A stretch of 24,267 nucleotides of DNA from Candidatus Dormiibacterota bacterium (GCA_003151665.1 PLYD01000072.1:50496-74762); one strand, 5' to 3'; counted from the first letter of the stretch, positions 8,178 through 15,410 are shown. The notes: a model not told the origin generated them from the letters alone. Numbers and translations: made by a program.

Positions 8178-9364
8178 TCGGCTTTCTCGATTCTCAGGGC
8201 GCGCGTGACCGGTACCACCAGCCCTCCCTGGACGAGGAGCGACAGCAGGACCACGCCGTACGCGATCAACGCCACGCGACTGTCTACTCCTGGGACGTTT
8301 GCCACCGATAGGGCCAAAGCCACTGAGAGGGCTCCTCGAAGGCCTGCCCAAAAGGTCAGGTGGCGCCACGCCCAGGGAATGGAGGGCGGCCGGATCGCTA
8401 ATACCCCAAGCAATCCATATACGGGGATCGCGCGGGTCACCAGCATGATCAGGAAAGCAACCACCACGAAGCCCAGCACGGGCAGCAGCTGCCAGGCGGG
8501 GAGGGCCGCCCCGACGAGGATGAAGAGCATCGCGTTCAGGACGAAGGCGAGCAGGCTCCAGAATCCGAGGAGCTGGGGCCCGTGCAACCTACCAATTGCC
8601 GATCCGTATCGAGCAACGAGGATGCCTGCTACGACTACGGCGACGATGCCCGAGGCGTGGAGCACGTCGGCGGCAAGGTAGCTCCCGTAGGCGATGACAA
8701 GCGTCGCCAGAATCTCGAGCGGCGCGTCGGCCGCAAATCGCAGTAGGAGAAGGCCGAGGAATCCGACCGCCAGGCCGATCACGGTGCCGCCGGCGGTGAT
8801 CTCCAGAAACCGCAGCGAGGCGTCGCCAATCGATGGAGCTCCGCTGACGATTGTGGCCAGCACCGCCGTGAACACTGCGACGCCGGTGCCGTCATTGAAC
8901 AGGCTTTCTCCCTCGAGGATCGCCGACAAGCCGGCTGGAGCCCGCATCTGGCGCGTCAGCGTGACGACGGCGATGGGGTCGGTGGCAGCGAGGATCGCCC
9001 CAAGCAACATGCCGCTGGCCCAGCTCAATCCAACGATGAGGTGGGTCAACGTTCCGATAAGGAGCACCGTCAGCGCGACGCCGACGGTCGCGAGCAGCCC
9101 GACCGGCAGCAGGCGCCGTCTGAGCTCGGGCAGGTCAAGCGTGAGCGCCGCCTCGAAGACCAACCCGGGCACGAAGGCGAGGAGGATGACGTCCGCGCCG
9201 ACATGTCCGAGCTGCCCACCCGGCAGCAATCCGATCACGACGCCGGCCGCGGCCAGCACGACGGGATAGGGCACCATCCGAGCGCGCTTGGAAATCAGCC
9301 CAAGCACTGTCGCCAGGGCGCCGACCAGGATCAGGAGCAGCAGAAATCTTTGCTGGGGGCTCAT
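8174..9364 (-). CDS. Na+/H+ (cation/proton) antiporter, CPA1 family
   Basis: A 396-aa protein with 12 or so membrane helices, exchanging Na+ (or K+) for H+ in pH and salt homeostasis. Family motifs are ATDPIAVV at 127-134 (ion-binding D129), EGESLFNDGTGVAVF at 151-165 (the ND pair at 157-158) and the WAGLRGALSVALALS helix near the C-terminus. It ends soon after the last helix, so it lacks the long cytoplasmic regulatory tail of many NhaP/NHE proteins. The ATG at 9364 follows a GGGGG run that lies inside a strong hairpin (9370-9407). The gene is translationally coupled to the downstream GT87 gene. Confidence 0.93.
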   Translation of the reverse strand: MSPQQRFLLLLILVGALATVLGLISKRARMVPYPVVLAAAGVVIGLLPGGQLGHVGADVILLAFVPGLVFEAALTLDLPELRRRLLPVGLLATVGVALTVLLIGTLTHLIVGLSWASGMLLGAILAATDPIAVVTLTRQMRAPAGLSAILEGESLFNDGTGVAVFTAVLATIVSGAPSIGDASLRFLEITAGGTVIGLAVGFLGLLLLRFAADAPLEILATLVIAYGSYLAADVLHASGIVAVVVAGILVARYGSAIGRLHGPQLLGFWSLLAFVLNAMLFILVGAALPAWQLLPVLGFVVVAFLIMLVTRAIPVYGLLGVLAIRPPSIPWAWRHLTFWAGLRGALSVALALSVANVPGVDSRVALIAYGVVLLSLLVQGGLVVPVTRALRIEKAE

Positions 9365-9369
9365 GGGGC

Positions 9370-9407
9370 CCCCGCGAACTCGCGGCGTAGCCTCCGAGTT
9401 CGTGGGG
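9370..9407. promoter_or_regulatory. Hairpin between the metallo-hydrolase stop and the antiporter start
   Basis: Arms 9370-9382 and 9395-9407 form a 13-bp stem with one mismatch on the minus-strand transcript (a G-U pair on the plus strand) around a 12-nt loop. The stem ends 5 bases before the antiporter ATG and includes the G-run that would be its ribosome-binding site. There is no T-run, so translational control or RNA processing is more plausible than a classical terminator. Confidence 0.6.
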
Positions 9408-9410
9408 TAT

Positions 9411-10148
9411 TCACACCTCGACGCTCATTCCATCGCGCGCAGCTTTCACCTCGATACCCAGCCGCTGGGTCAGGTCGGCGGCCAGCTCCCACGGATGAGC
9501 GCGCCACACGGTCATTCCATAGTGCGTGAGGATTGCTAGCTTTGGCTTCGCGTCCCGGATGATGCGCTCAGCGTCGTCGAGGCACAGGTGCGGCAGCTCC
9601 GCGCGGCACTGCATCAGAACCGTGTGGATCACCATGACGTCGGCCTTGTGCTGCTCTGCAATGCCGTCGTAATAAGCGGAGTCGGTGACCCAGCCGAGCC
9701 GATCGCCGAATCTGAATCCATAGGTCTCGACCTGGTGCTTGTGACGCGGGGTCGTCGTGAACTCGATGCCGTTCACGTTGTAGGTGGTCTCGGGTTGGAG
9801 CCTCACGACCTCCTGCGGGAAGCGCCGGAGGTACTGCAGCACGACAGGGTCGTCGTCGAGGGCGTCTGATGGGCAGAAGAGCCGGCCGCGATGCGCGAAG
9901 CCGCCTTCGGTCATGGCCTCGACCATCACGTTCACATCGCCGCAGTGATCGAGGTGGCGGTGGCTGACGACGATGGCGTCGAGCTTGGTGAGATCGACCT
10001 TTCGCTTGGCGTACTGAACGATGGCGCCGGGCCCGGGGTCGAGCGCGATGCGCGCCTTGCCGTCCTCGATGTAGAGGCCACCCGAGGCGGCAAGCTGCTT
10101 GGCCACCATGAACCGAGCGCCGGCGGTGCCCATGAAAGTGAGCTTCAT
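9411..10148 (-). CDS. MBL-fold metallo-hydrolase, RNase Z-like
   Basis: A 245-aa metallo-beta-lactamase-fold hydrolase. Metal ligands visible are H63-x-H65-x-D67-H68 (SHRHLDH), H136 or H138 (PRHKHQ), D156 (VTDSAYY) and H209 (LTHYGM), the two-zinc set used by RNase Z-like enzymes. The N-terminal LTFMGTAG also fits RNase Z relatives. The RNase Z exosite that grips tRNA is not evident, so a general phosphodiesterase role or an unknown ester substrate is possible. The ATG overlaps the DNA ligase stop as ATGA, so it is co-translated with the ligase; a nucleic-acid role is inferred from that. Confidence 0.88.
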   Translation of the reverse strand: MKLTFMGTAGARFMVAKQLAASGGLYIEDGKARIALDPGPGAIVQYAKRKVDLTKLDAIVVSHRHLDHCGDVNVMVEAMTEGGFAHRGRLFCPSDALDDDPVVLQYLRRFPQEVVRLQPETTYNVNGIEFTTTPRHKHQVETYGFRFGDRLGWVTDSAYYDGIAEQHKADVMVIHTVLMQCRAELPHLCLDDAERIIRDAKPKLAILTHYGMTVWRAHPWELAADLTQRLGIEVKAARDGMSVEV

Positions 10149-11800
10149 GTCTCAGCGACCTCGCTGAGCGCCGCTTCCGTCTCGCCGCCGAAATAGCGTT
10201 CGTACAGCTCCTCGACGCGCTCCAAGGTGTCGATCTCCCCAACCGGTTTGTCGTCACGGATTCGCACGATTCGCGGAAATCGCAGGGCGAAGCCGCTGGC
10301 GTGCCGGTTGGAGTGCTGAATGGAATCGAACGCGACCTCGAGCACGACCTCCGGCTTGACGGCATAGCCCCAACCGCGGTCTTCGAGCGTTATCGCCTTG
10401 AAGCGCTCGGTCATCTCCGCAATCTCCGCGTCGGTCAAACCCGTGTATGCCTTGCCCACGTTGACCAGCTTGCCGGTCTTCGTGTCCTGCACCGCGAACG
10501 TGTAGTCGGAGAGGACGCCCTTGCGCTTGCCATGGCCCCACTCGGCGGCGGTAACCACCACGTCCAACGTCGCAAGCGGGCGCTTCAGCTTCAACCAGGC
10601 CAGCCCTCGCCGGCCAGGCGTGTAGGGACTCAAAGGGTCCTTCACCATCAACCCTTCGTGGCCGCGCTCGCGCGTGTCCGCAAAGATCCGATCGAGGTCA
10701 TCCGGGCTGGTCGCCTCCTCGACCCGCGCGAGAAGGAAGGGCGATTCGACGCCGAGCTCCTCGAGCAGGCGGCGCCGCGTCTCCAAAGGCTCGTCGAGCA
10801 ACGAGCGTCCATCAAGGTAGAGCAGGTCGAAGATCACGAGCACCACCGGGACTTCGCGTCGGAGCTCATCCGTCACCTTCTTGCGACCCAGGCGGTGCTG
10901 CAGCTCGAAGAATCGCAACACCTTGCCATCGCGGTGCGCGAGCACCTCGCCATCGAACAGGACTGCGTGACCGTGACGTGGTGCCGCTTCAGCCAGCTCG
11001 GGAAAGGCGCCCGTAGTTTCTTTCAAGTCCCGAGAGAAGAGCTCGACCCGGCCGTTGTCGTGGTGAAGCTGGCAGCGCACGCCGTCGTACTTCTCCTCGG
11101 TCCACACCTTCTCCGCACCCATCCTCTCGAAAGCCTCGCCTGCTATCGCGACCGGGCTTGCGAGCATGAAGCGAATCGGCTGGAACAGCGTGACAGTCGA
11201 CGTTTCCAGCTCGCCCCGCTTGCATCGGACTGCGGTCTCTCCGATGTCACCGGTGACGAGATGGATCTTCTTGACCTTGGTTACCGGCAGGTCGAATGCC
11301 GCAGCTATCGCGGCCTCGACCAACCCTTCGCTCAGACCGATGCGCATCTCGCCCGAGATCACCTTGACCGCGAACCTCGCCGCCTCAGGGTGAAGCCGCC
11401 TCAGCAGAGCTTCAAGCGGCGCCGCCTTGCGCGCACCTCGCGCGGTCCTAATCGTTTCTAGCGCCTCTGCGAATTCCGCGAGCGAGACGGGCTCCGCTTT
11501 GGTCTGGCCTTCGAGGGCCTCGCCCGCCCAGTCGCCGACATCGGAGTGCTTGCGAAAGATCGCCGAAAGCTCGTCCGGATCCCGCCCCGAGATCGACTCG
11601 ACGACCTTGCTGACCGTCGACCAACCGAGGCCGAGCGTTCGGCGTTGGGAAGGGCTGAAGGCACGGCCGCTCATGAAGACGGCCGCGCGCCTCAGGTCAT
11701 CGTCGTCGAGGGTGCGAAAGTGGTCGGCGAGGATTCGCGCTTTCTCAGAAGTCGCTGAGGTGACGCCGACCGCGGCCGCGGCGCGGGCGACCTCCAGCAT
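10145..11800 (-). CDS. lig: ATP-dependent DNA ligase (archaeal/LigB type)
   Basis: A 551-aa ligase that seals nicks in duplex DNA using ATP, probably in repair alongside the usual NAD-dependent LigA. Numbered from the chosen start, motif I is KYDGVR at 237-242 with adenylated K237, motif III is around FDLLYLDG at 324-331, motif IV is EGLMVKD at 382-388 and motif V is WLKLK at 402-406. The first 200 residues form the helical DNA-binding domain of this family and the C-terminus is an OB fold with RFPRIVRIRDDK. The ATG at 11800 is preferred over that at 11818 because GGAGAAGG lies 7 bases upstream of the former. It is coupled to the metallo-hydrolase gene downstream. Confidence 0.96.
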   Translation of the reverse strand: MLEVARAAAAVGVTSATSEKARILADHFRTLDDDDLRRAAVFMSGRAFSPSQRRTLGLGWSTVSKVVESISGRDPDELSAIFRKHSDVGDWAGEALEGQTKAEPVSLAEFAEALETIRTARGARKAAPLEALLRRLHPEAARFAVKVISGEMRIGLSEGLVEAAIAAAFDLPVTKVKKIHLVTGDIGETAVRCKRGELETSTVTLFQPIRFMLASPVAIAGEAFERMGAEKVWTEEKYDGVRCQLHHDNGRVELFSRDLKETTGAFPELAEAAPRHGHAVLFDGEVLAHRDGKVLRFFELQHRLGRKKVTDELRREVPVVLVIFDLLYLDGRSLLDEPLETRRRLLEELGVESPFLLARVEEATSPDDLDRIFADTRERGHEGLMVKDPLSPYTPGRRGLAWLKLKRPLATLDVVVTAAEWGHGKRKGVLSDYTFAVQDTKTGKLVNVGKAYTGLTDAEIAEMTERFKAITLEDRGWGYAVKPEVVLEVAFDSIQHSNRHASGFALRFPRIVRIRDDKPVGEIDTLERVEELYERYFGGETEAALSEVAET

Positions 11801-11834
11801 GCCGCCACCTTCTCCCATGGGTGGCCTATCGTAA

Positions 11835-11846
11835 GTCGCATGCGAC
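11835..11846. repeat. 12-bp perfect palindrome centred on a start codon
   Basis: GTCGCATGCGAC reads the same on both strands and contains the ATG of the 11840 gene at its centre, in the 39-base gap between that gene and the divergent ligase. It could be an operator controlling both genes. About six palindromes this long are expected by chance in a window of this size, so only the position makes it notable. Confidence 0.35.
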
Positions 11847-12052
11847 GGTGTCCTTACCTCGAGGAGTATTTGAAGGAGCGGCGCTCAGTCCTGCGCGTGT
11901 ATCGATTCGATTGCCATGTCGATCGAAAGTCGAAGCGCAAGTACGCGTTGAGCGACAGCCCGCCGATCTGCGTGCGCAACTATGAGGATTGCCCCCTGTA
12001 CCAGGCGGAGAAGCGTCGCGAGGATCAAACGATCACGCGCTACACGGATTGA
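11840..12052 (+). CDS. Small Cys-containing protein of unknown function (70 aa)
   Basis: A 70-residue basic protein with four cysteines (C4, C25, C44, C51) that could form one metal site, and many Arg, Lys and Tyr residues. No family is recognised. It is divergent from the DNA ligase, with 39 bases between the two starts. Its TGA overlaps the TTG start of the next zinc-ribbon gene, so the pair is likely translated together. No Shine-Dalgarno sequence precedes the ATG, so a very short leader is possible. The setting between a ligase and a ligase-associated nuclease suggests a DNA-related role, by association only. Confidence 0.7.
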   Translation: MRRCPYLEEYLKERRSVLRVYRFDCHVDRKSKRKYALSDSPPICVRNYEDCPLYQAEKRREDQTITRYTD

Positions 12053-12399
12053 ACTGCGCGATCTGCCAGGCTCCGGCCCTGCCCCTCGATGGAGCCTGCG
12101 TCTTCTGCCACTCGCCGATCGGCGCTGATGAGGACTCGGAGGAGCTGCTTGATTACCTGGCTGAAAAGATTCCGATCGCCAAGGTCAAGAGAAACCGCGG
12201 GCGCATCACCGATCTGACGGTTGAAACGCGTGGGCGAAGCTGCCGGGCGTACTTCAACAAAAAGGAAGCCCTCGAGCTCGTGCCGCCTGTCCGCCTGACC
12301 GCGTGGGTGGACCTGCTGCTGAACCGGCTCAGCGATGCCGCGGCCACCGACGGGAATATTCGCCGAGCCTACCTTCGATCGGGCTGGGCGCTTCGCTAG
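12049..12399 (+). CDS. Zinc-ribbon protein of unknown function (116 aa)
   Basis: The N-terminus is a compact zinc ribbon, CAIC at residues 3-6 and CVFC at 17-20 (CxxC-x10-CxxC). The rest is a basic alpha/beta segment with KVKRNRGRITDLTVETRGR near residues 45-63. TTG at 12049 is chosen because it overlaps the previous TGA and places the ribbon right at the N-terminus; the frame is open upstream to another TTG at 11989, but that extension would lie over the previous gene. Zinc ribbons commonly bind nucleic acid or protein partners. The stop shares CTAG with the stop of the convergent exonuclease gene. No known family is recognised beyond the ribbon. Confidence 0.72.
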   Translation: MNCAICQAPALPLDGACVFCHSPIGADEDSEELLDYLAEKIPIAKVKRNRGRITDLTVETRGRSCRAYFNKKEALELVPPVRLTAWVDLLLNRLSDAAATDGNIRRAYLRSGWALR

Positions 12400-13364
12400 A
12401 GGGCCAGCGCGAGCTGTTCAGTGCCTTCCAGTGCGGACGCCTTGATGCCTCGCTTGCGCAGGTGCCGGGCGAAATCGTCGGTGTATCCGTGCACCGTGTA
12501 GACCTGCTCGGCGCCTGAACGCTCGACGACTTCGAGCAGCTCGTCGAAGTCGCAGTGATCTGAAAAGTCGAATGTGGCATCAGCCCCAAAGATTCGCGAG
12601 AACTCCGCATCTTTGGCCCAGCCCGAGACCAGAGCCGTGCGGTAGCGACCTAGCCTGCGCACCTCGTCCTTGCCAGCGGGCGGCGCGATCACCACGCGAC
12701 CGGGCTCGACCTCACCGTCGAGCTCGACCCAATCCGGGAGTGACCTACCGGCCATGGCGTACGCGTGCGCGCAGGGGACACACCGTTTCTCCAGCGCGAA
12801 CTTGAAGCCGTAGCCGGACAGCGCGAGCATGATCTCCTCAGTTTTGCCCAGCGCGTGGCACAGAAGGACCGGCGTCACGCGGCTGTCGATGGCGAGGCGG
12901 CACCAGCGCGCGATCGCCTCGATCGTTGAGTCAGGGTCGCCGAAACGGAAATGAGGCCGGCCGTAAGTGCTTTCAATGACGAGGACATGCGCCTTGGGCA
13001 CATGGGTGGGCTGCATGCCGCCAGGCTGGCGAAGCTTGATGTCGCCGGTATAGAGAACCTTCGTGCCCTGATGCTCGAACAAGAGCTGCGCCGAACCCAG
13101 CATGTGGCCGGCCGAATGCAGGGTGACGGTGGCCGGGCCGATCCGCATCGGCTCGTCATACCCGAGCATCCGCCAACCACGGGGGCGCCTCGCCTCAGGA
13201 ATGAGGGCAAGTGTTTGCGGGGTCAGCAGCGCCTCCTTGTGGCGCCGCGCGTGATCGGTATGCGCGTGCGAGATGAACGCGAAAGTTCGAACCACCAGCG
13301 GGTCAAGCCACAACCGATGCCCTGCGATAGAAACGCCGCGATCCCAGATGACCTGTGTGCTCAA
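12396..13364 (-). CDS. Beta-CASP MBL exonuclease, DNA ligase-associated type
   Basis: A 322-aa metallo-beta-lactamase/beta-CASP nuclease. Metal-site residues are HAHTDH at 33-38, H87 in SAGHMLGSAQ, D108 in YTGDIK, H270 in SDHCDFDEL and H292 in VHGY. The sequence resembles the ligase-associated DNA-damage-response exonucleases found beside ATP-dependent ligases, related to SNM1/Pso2 and to mRNA 3'-end-processing nucleases. It likely trims DNA ends or crosslinks before ligation (inferred from family and neighbours). The start is TTG at 13364, overlapping the stop of nnrE as TTGA. The ligase-associated Lhr-like helicase that often completes such clusters is not in this window. Confidence 0.9.
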   Translation of the reverse strand: MSTQVIWDRGVSIAGHRLWLDPLVVRTFAFISHAHTDHARRHKEALLTPQTLALIPEARRPRGWRMLGYDEPMRIGPATVTLHSAGHMLGSAQLLFEHQGTKVLYTGDIKLRQPGGMQPTHVPKAHVLVIESTYGRPHFRFGDPDSTIEAIARWCRLAIDSRVTPVLLCHALGKTEEIMLALSGYGFKFALEKRCVPCAHAYAMAGRSLPDWVELDGEVEPGRVVIAPPAGKDEVRRLGRYRTALVSGWAKDAEFSRIFGADATFDFSDHCDFDELLEVVERSGAEQVYTVHGYTDDFARHLRKRGIKASALEGTEQLALAL

Positions 13365-14056
13365 CTCTTGAAACCGCTCACCTGAAAGATGTCGCCCTTC
13401 GCGAACAGGTCACGCGGCACCTCGACGCCAACGGCGGCGTATGCCTCTAAAGGGACGCCGATGTCTGCGAGCCACACATCGCCGGCCTTCGCCGGACCGT
13501 CGCCTTTCAACAGGCCGGGCTTGGCCAGGCCGAGGGTCACGGTCGTGTTCGCGCGCACACATGGAGCGTAGGCGACCCCGGTATCGGCGTCGAGGCCGGA
13601 AGGCACGTCGATTGCGATCACTCGCGATGGCGAGTCGTTTATGGCTTCGATCCACGCCGCGAATTTGCCTTCGGGCGCTCGAGACAGCCCGGTTCCGAAC
13701 AGCGCATCGACCACGACCTCGGCGCCATCCAGCCTCAGCTCGTCGGAGATATCGACCCCAAGCCTGCGCAGGGCGTCCCTCTCCAGAGCCGCCGCTCCAC
13801 GCAGCCGGTTGGCATCCACGCAACTGACCGCGCTAAGCCGGCCCCAACGATGGAGGTGCCGCGCAGCTGCTAGCCCGTCGCCGGCGTTGTTGCCGACGCC
13901 GCAGACGACTGCCGTCCTCCCCTCGCAAAAGCGGGCGACCTGCCAGCCGGCCGCCTCCATCAGCCATTCGACGGAGATGCCGAACCGCTCCTGCGCCAGG
14001 CGGTCGACCTCGGCGACCTGCCGGCTAGTGAGCGTCGGTGGGGCGCTGAACGACAA
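13361..14056 (-). CDS. nnrE: NAD(P)H-hydrate epimerase (YjeF N-domain only)
   Basis: A 231-aa protein that interconverts the R and S forms of hydrated NAD(P)H (NAD(P)HX) so that a dehydratase can repair it. Motifs are GVGNNAGDG at 53-61, DALFGTGLSR at 117-126 and the catalytic AIDVPSGLDADTG at 148-160. Only the epimerase domain is present; the NnrD dehydratase half found fused in many bacteria is absent and must be encoded elsewhere. The start is taken as TTG at 14056, which overlaps the upstream regulator gene by 32 bases; no better start gives the full N-terminal helix. It is coupled to the exonuclease gene by TTGA. Confidence 0.9.
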   Translation of the reverse strand: MSFSAPPTLTSRQVAEVDRLAQERFGISVEWLMEAAGWQVARFCEGRTAVVCGVGNNAGDGLAAARHLHRWGRLSAVSCVDANRLRGAAALERDALRRLGVDISDELRLDGAEVVVDALFGTGLSRAPEGKFAAWIEAINDSPSRVIAIDVPSGLDADTGVAYAPCVRANTTVTLGLAKPGLLKGDGPAKAGDVWLADIGVPLEAYAAVGVEVPRDLFAKGDIFQVSGFKS

Positions 14057-14666
14057 AGGAGCAGTAAGGGTCGTGACGATGGATGGAATCTGCCTGGGAA
14101 ACGGCAGTGCCGAGCAGCTGGGAGATGAGGTGCGGGGTGATGGTGCAAACCTGCGGAAACTTGAGCGCCGTGTTGCGGAACGGGCAGTTGTGGATAGTCA
14201 CCTTCACGCCTTCGGGGGTCTCGGTCTGCTCGGCCAGGGTGCCGGCTCGCCCGATCCACGCGACCACCCGCTTCAGCTTCTCGTCGAACTCGAGCCCTTC
14301 GAGGTTGCGCGAGATGGCCCCCGCATGCCGGGTGGCCATTCGCTCGAACACCTCATCCAGAGCGTCTGGCCCATCCATCTCCTGGACCTCCTGGAGGACC
14401 ATCGTGGCGAGTTGGCCGTAGCGCTTGGGGAACACGGAGTCCGCCCGTTCGGTCAAGGAGAACAGGAGCGAAGGGCGGCCCCGGCGGCTCTTCTCCGGGC
14501 TGCTGACCACGAAACCGTCCCGTTCCAGGTTCGTCAGGTGTTGACGGATCGCGTTTGGGGTAACTAAGAGCTCGGAAGCGATGGTTTCGGCGCTGGCGTG
14601 GCCCTTGCGCCGGAGCAGCTCCAGGACTTCCATACGGGTGGAATGGCCGGCAAAAGGTTGGCTCAT
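14025..14666 (-). CDS. SufR-like Fe-S-sensing transcriptional regulator
   Basis: A 213-aa regulator with an N-terminal winged HTH (about residues 8-75; SELLVTPNAIRQHLTNLERD is the recognition region, with RRGRPSLLFSLT as the wing). The C-terminal sensor carries C161, C174 and C202, spaced C-x12-C-x27-C, the pattern of SufR proteins that bind an Fe-S cluster and repress suf (Fe-S assembly) genes. The fourth ligand of cyanobacterial SufR is absent; His or Asp in IHRHDPY could substitute. No suf genes lie nearby. It is divergent from the 14770 gene across a 103-base region and is followed by nnrE. The target is therefore open: itself, the divergent gene, or suf elsewhere. Confidence 0.85.
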   Translation of the reverse strand: MSQPFAGHSTRMEVLELLRRKGHASAETIASELLVTPNAIRQHLTNLERDGFVVSSPEKSRRGRPSLLFSLTERADSVFPKRYGQLATMVLQEVQEMDGPDALDEVFERMATRHAGAISRNLEGLEFDEKLKRVVAWIGRAGTLAEQTETPEGVKVTIHNCPFRNTALKFPQVCTITPHLISQLLGTAVSQADSIHRHDPYCSFVVQRPTDAH

Positions 14667-14719
14667 CCGGTCGGTTGGCGGCGATGCTAGCACAGCCGGG
14701 AACCATTTATTACATACGG

Positions 14720-14734
14720 ATCTTGACAAAAGAT
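14720..14734. promoter_or_regulatory. Short inverted repeat over the -35 box (possible operator)
   Basis: ATCTT-GACAA-AAGAT is a perfect 5-bp inverted repeat with a 5-base centre that covers the TTGACA of the 14770 promoter. It could be the operator of the divergent SufR-like regulator. The arms are short and the match to known SufR sites is not clear. Confidence 0.3.
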
Positions 14735-14750
14735 TTAGGGGCCGTAAAAT
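14723..14750 (+). promoter_or_regulatory. Strong sigma-70-type promoter of the 14770 gene
   Basis: TTGACA (14723-14728), a 16-base spacer and TAAAAT (14745-14750) are near consensus. They are followed by a short leader and a good ribosome-binding site, GGAGAG at 14758-14763, 6 bases before the ATG. The segment is noticeably AT-rich against its surroundings. The minus-strand promoter of the regulator must lie in the same 103 bases; TAGCAT and TATGTAAT are weak candidates there. Confidence 0.75.
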
Positions 14751-14769
14751 TGGCTTCGGAGAGAGAGAA

Positions 14770-15084
14770 ATGACGATGATCAAGCAGGCTAGCCGCGCCA
14801 TCGAGCACATGACCGCACGCGAGCGTCGCGTCCAGCGGGCCAAGTACGCGCGCCGCAACAAGATGCACTACATCGACAAGCTCCTGAACGAGCTCGAGAT
14901 GCTGAACCTCGCCGACCAGAGGCAGATGCCGCCCGTCCTTTCGGTGGCGATCAACAAGGTGATCGAAGAGTCGCCCGAGGTCACAGTCCTGGCACAGGCC
15001 AAGCCCGGCTCCGTGATGGAGGCGATGGACGCCCTGTACGAGATCCAGGACAGCCTGATGTACAACCAAATAGAAGACGAGTAA
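14770..15084 (+). CDS. Small helical protein of unknown function (104 aa)
   Basis: A basic, mostly helical 104-aa protein. Residues 1-35 are rich in Arg and Lys (TARERRVQRAKYARRNKMHY), followed by an acidic Leu/Met-rich helix, a VLSVAINKVIEESPEVTVLA segment and an acidic C-terminus ending SLMYNQIEDE. No signal peptide, membrane segment or known motif is seen. Start choice is firm: GGAGAG lies 6 bases upstream and a strong promoter precedes it. It is divergent from the SufR-like regulator, so Fe-S or redox-linked control is possible. Its last codons and terminator are duplicated at 23449-23535. High expression is implied by the promoter; no function can be named. Confidence 0.8.
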   Translation: MTMIKQASRAIEHMTARERRVQRAKYARRNKMHYIDKLLNELEMLNLADQRQMPPVLSVAINKVIEESPEVTVLAQAKPGSVMEAMDALYEIQDSLMYNQIEDE

Positions 15085-15142
15085 CTAGCCCTCGCAGTCT
15101 TCTTAAGGCCGGTTTCGAATACGATTCCGATCTTTTCTTTGC
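15056..15142 (+). repeat. Left copy of direct repeat: gene 3' end plus terminator
   Basis: Aligns without gaps to 23449-23535 (offset 8393) with 66 of 87 bases identical by eye. It includes a perfect 24-base block (15106-15129) and an 11-base block, CTTTTCTTTGC. The repeat covers the last nine sense codons' region of the 104-aa gene, its TAA stop and the terminator hairpin. Differences in the coding part are mostly synonymous (CAA/CAG, GAA/GAG). Confidence 0.85.
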
Positions 15143-15404
15143 TTGGCCTGGTCCGCGCACCCAGTTGCAACCAGATCGGGTACGCGAACTCGGACCTTAT
15201 GCGGTCATGTAGTAACCAGATCGGTTTGTAACCGTTCTCTTGACAACCAGATAGATCACGGGCGGCACAGCCTCCAAAGGCTCGGGAGAGGCGCTGACGA
15301 TCCTCTCGAGGAGGAACAACGGACTCGGACGCGCTGACACCGGATCCCCCGGCGCCCTATTTCCGTGGACACCTGTTTGGGAGCTAGTCTCCCTGGGACA
15401 GGAG
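15085..15404. other. Gene-free stretch with short dispersed repeats
   Basis: After the terminator no convincing coding region is seen. AACCAGATCGG occurs at 15169-15179 and 15214-15224, with a variant AACCAGATAG at 15245-15254. The gene end itself (AACCAAATAG, 15064-15073) and the right repeat (AACCAGATCGA, 23457-23466 region) are related. A small hairpin CGGTT-TGT-AACCG lies at 15222-15234. From about 15255 to 15360 nothing is recognised. Confidence 0.5.
15106..15142 (+). terminator. Rho-independent terminator of the 104-aa gene
   Basis: GGCCGG (15107-15112) pairs with CCGATC (15127-15132) with one G-U pair and one mismatch. An inner TCG-AATA-CGA stem-loop adds to it, and TTTTCTTT follows. 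The stem is weaker than in the right-hand copy, where it is perfect. Confidence 0.7.
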
Positions 15405-15410
15405 GTGTCC
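15367..15410 (+). promoter_or_regulatory. Nested hairpin that holds a transposase ribosome-binding site
   Basis: The outer stem is GGACACCT (15367-15374) with AGGTGTCC (15403-15410), perfect over 8 bp. The inner stem is GGGAG (15379-15383) with CTCCC (15389-15393) around CTAGT. The perfect Shine-Dalgarno AGGAGG at 15400-15405 overlaps the right arm, 5 bases before GTG 15411. Such structures are common just inside the left end of insertion sequences and limit transposase translation. Confidence 0.6.

Noticed and set aside
10301..11461. 386-codon plus-strand open frame opposite the DNA ligase
   Set aside because: Shadow of the ligase gene, whose nucleotidyltransferase motifs are all present on the minus strand.
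15106..15130. tRNA-like T-arm text (GGTTTCGAATACGATTCC)
   Set aside because: The loop is too long and no acceptor, anticodon or D arm can be fitted; it is the terminator hairpin.
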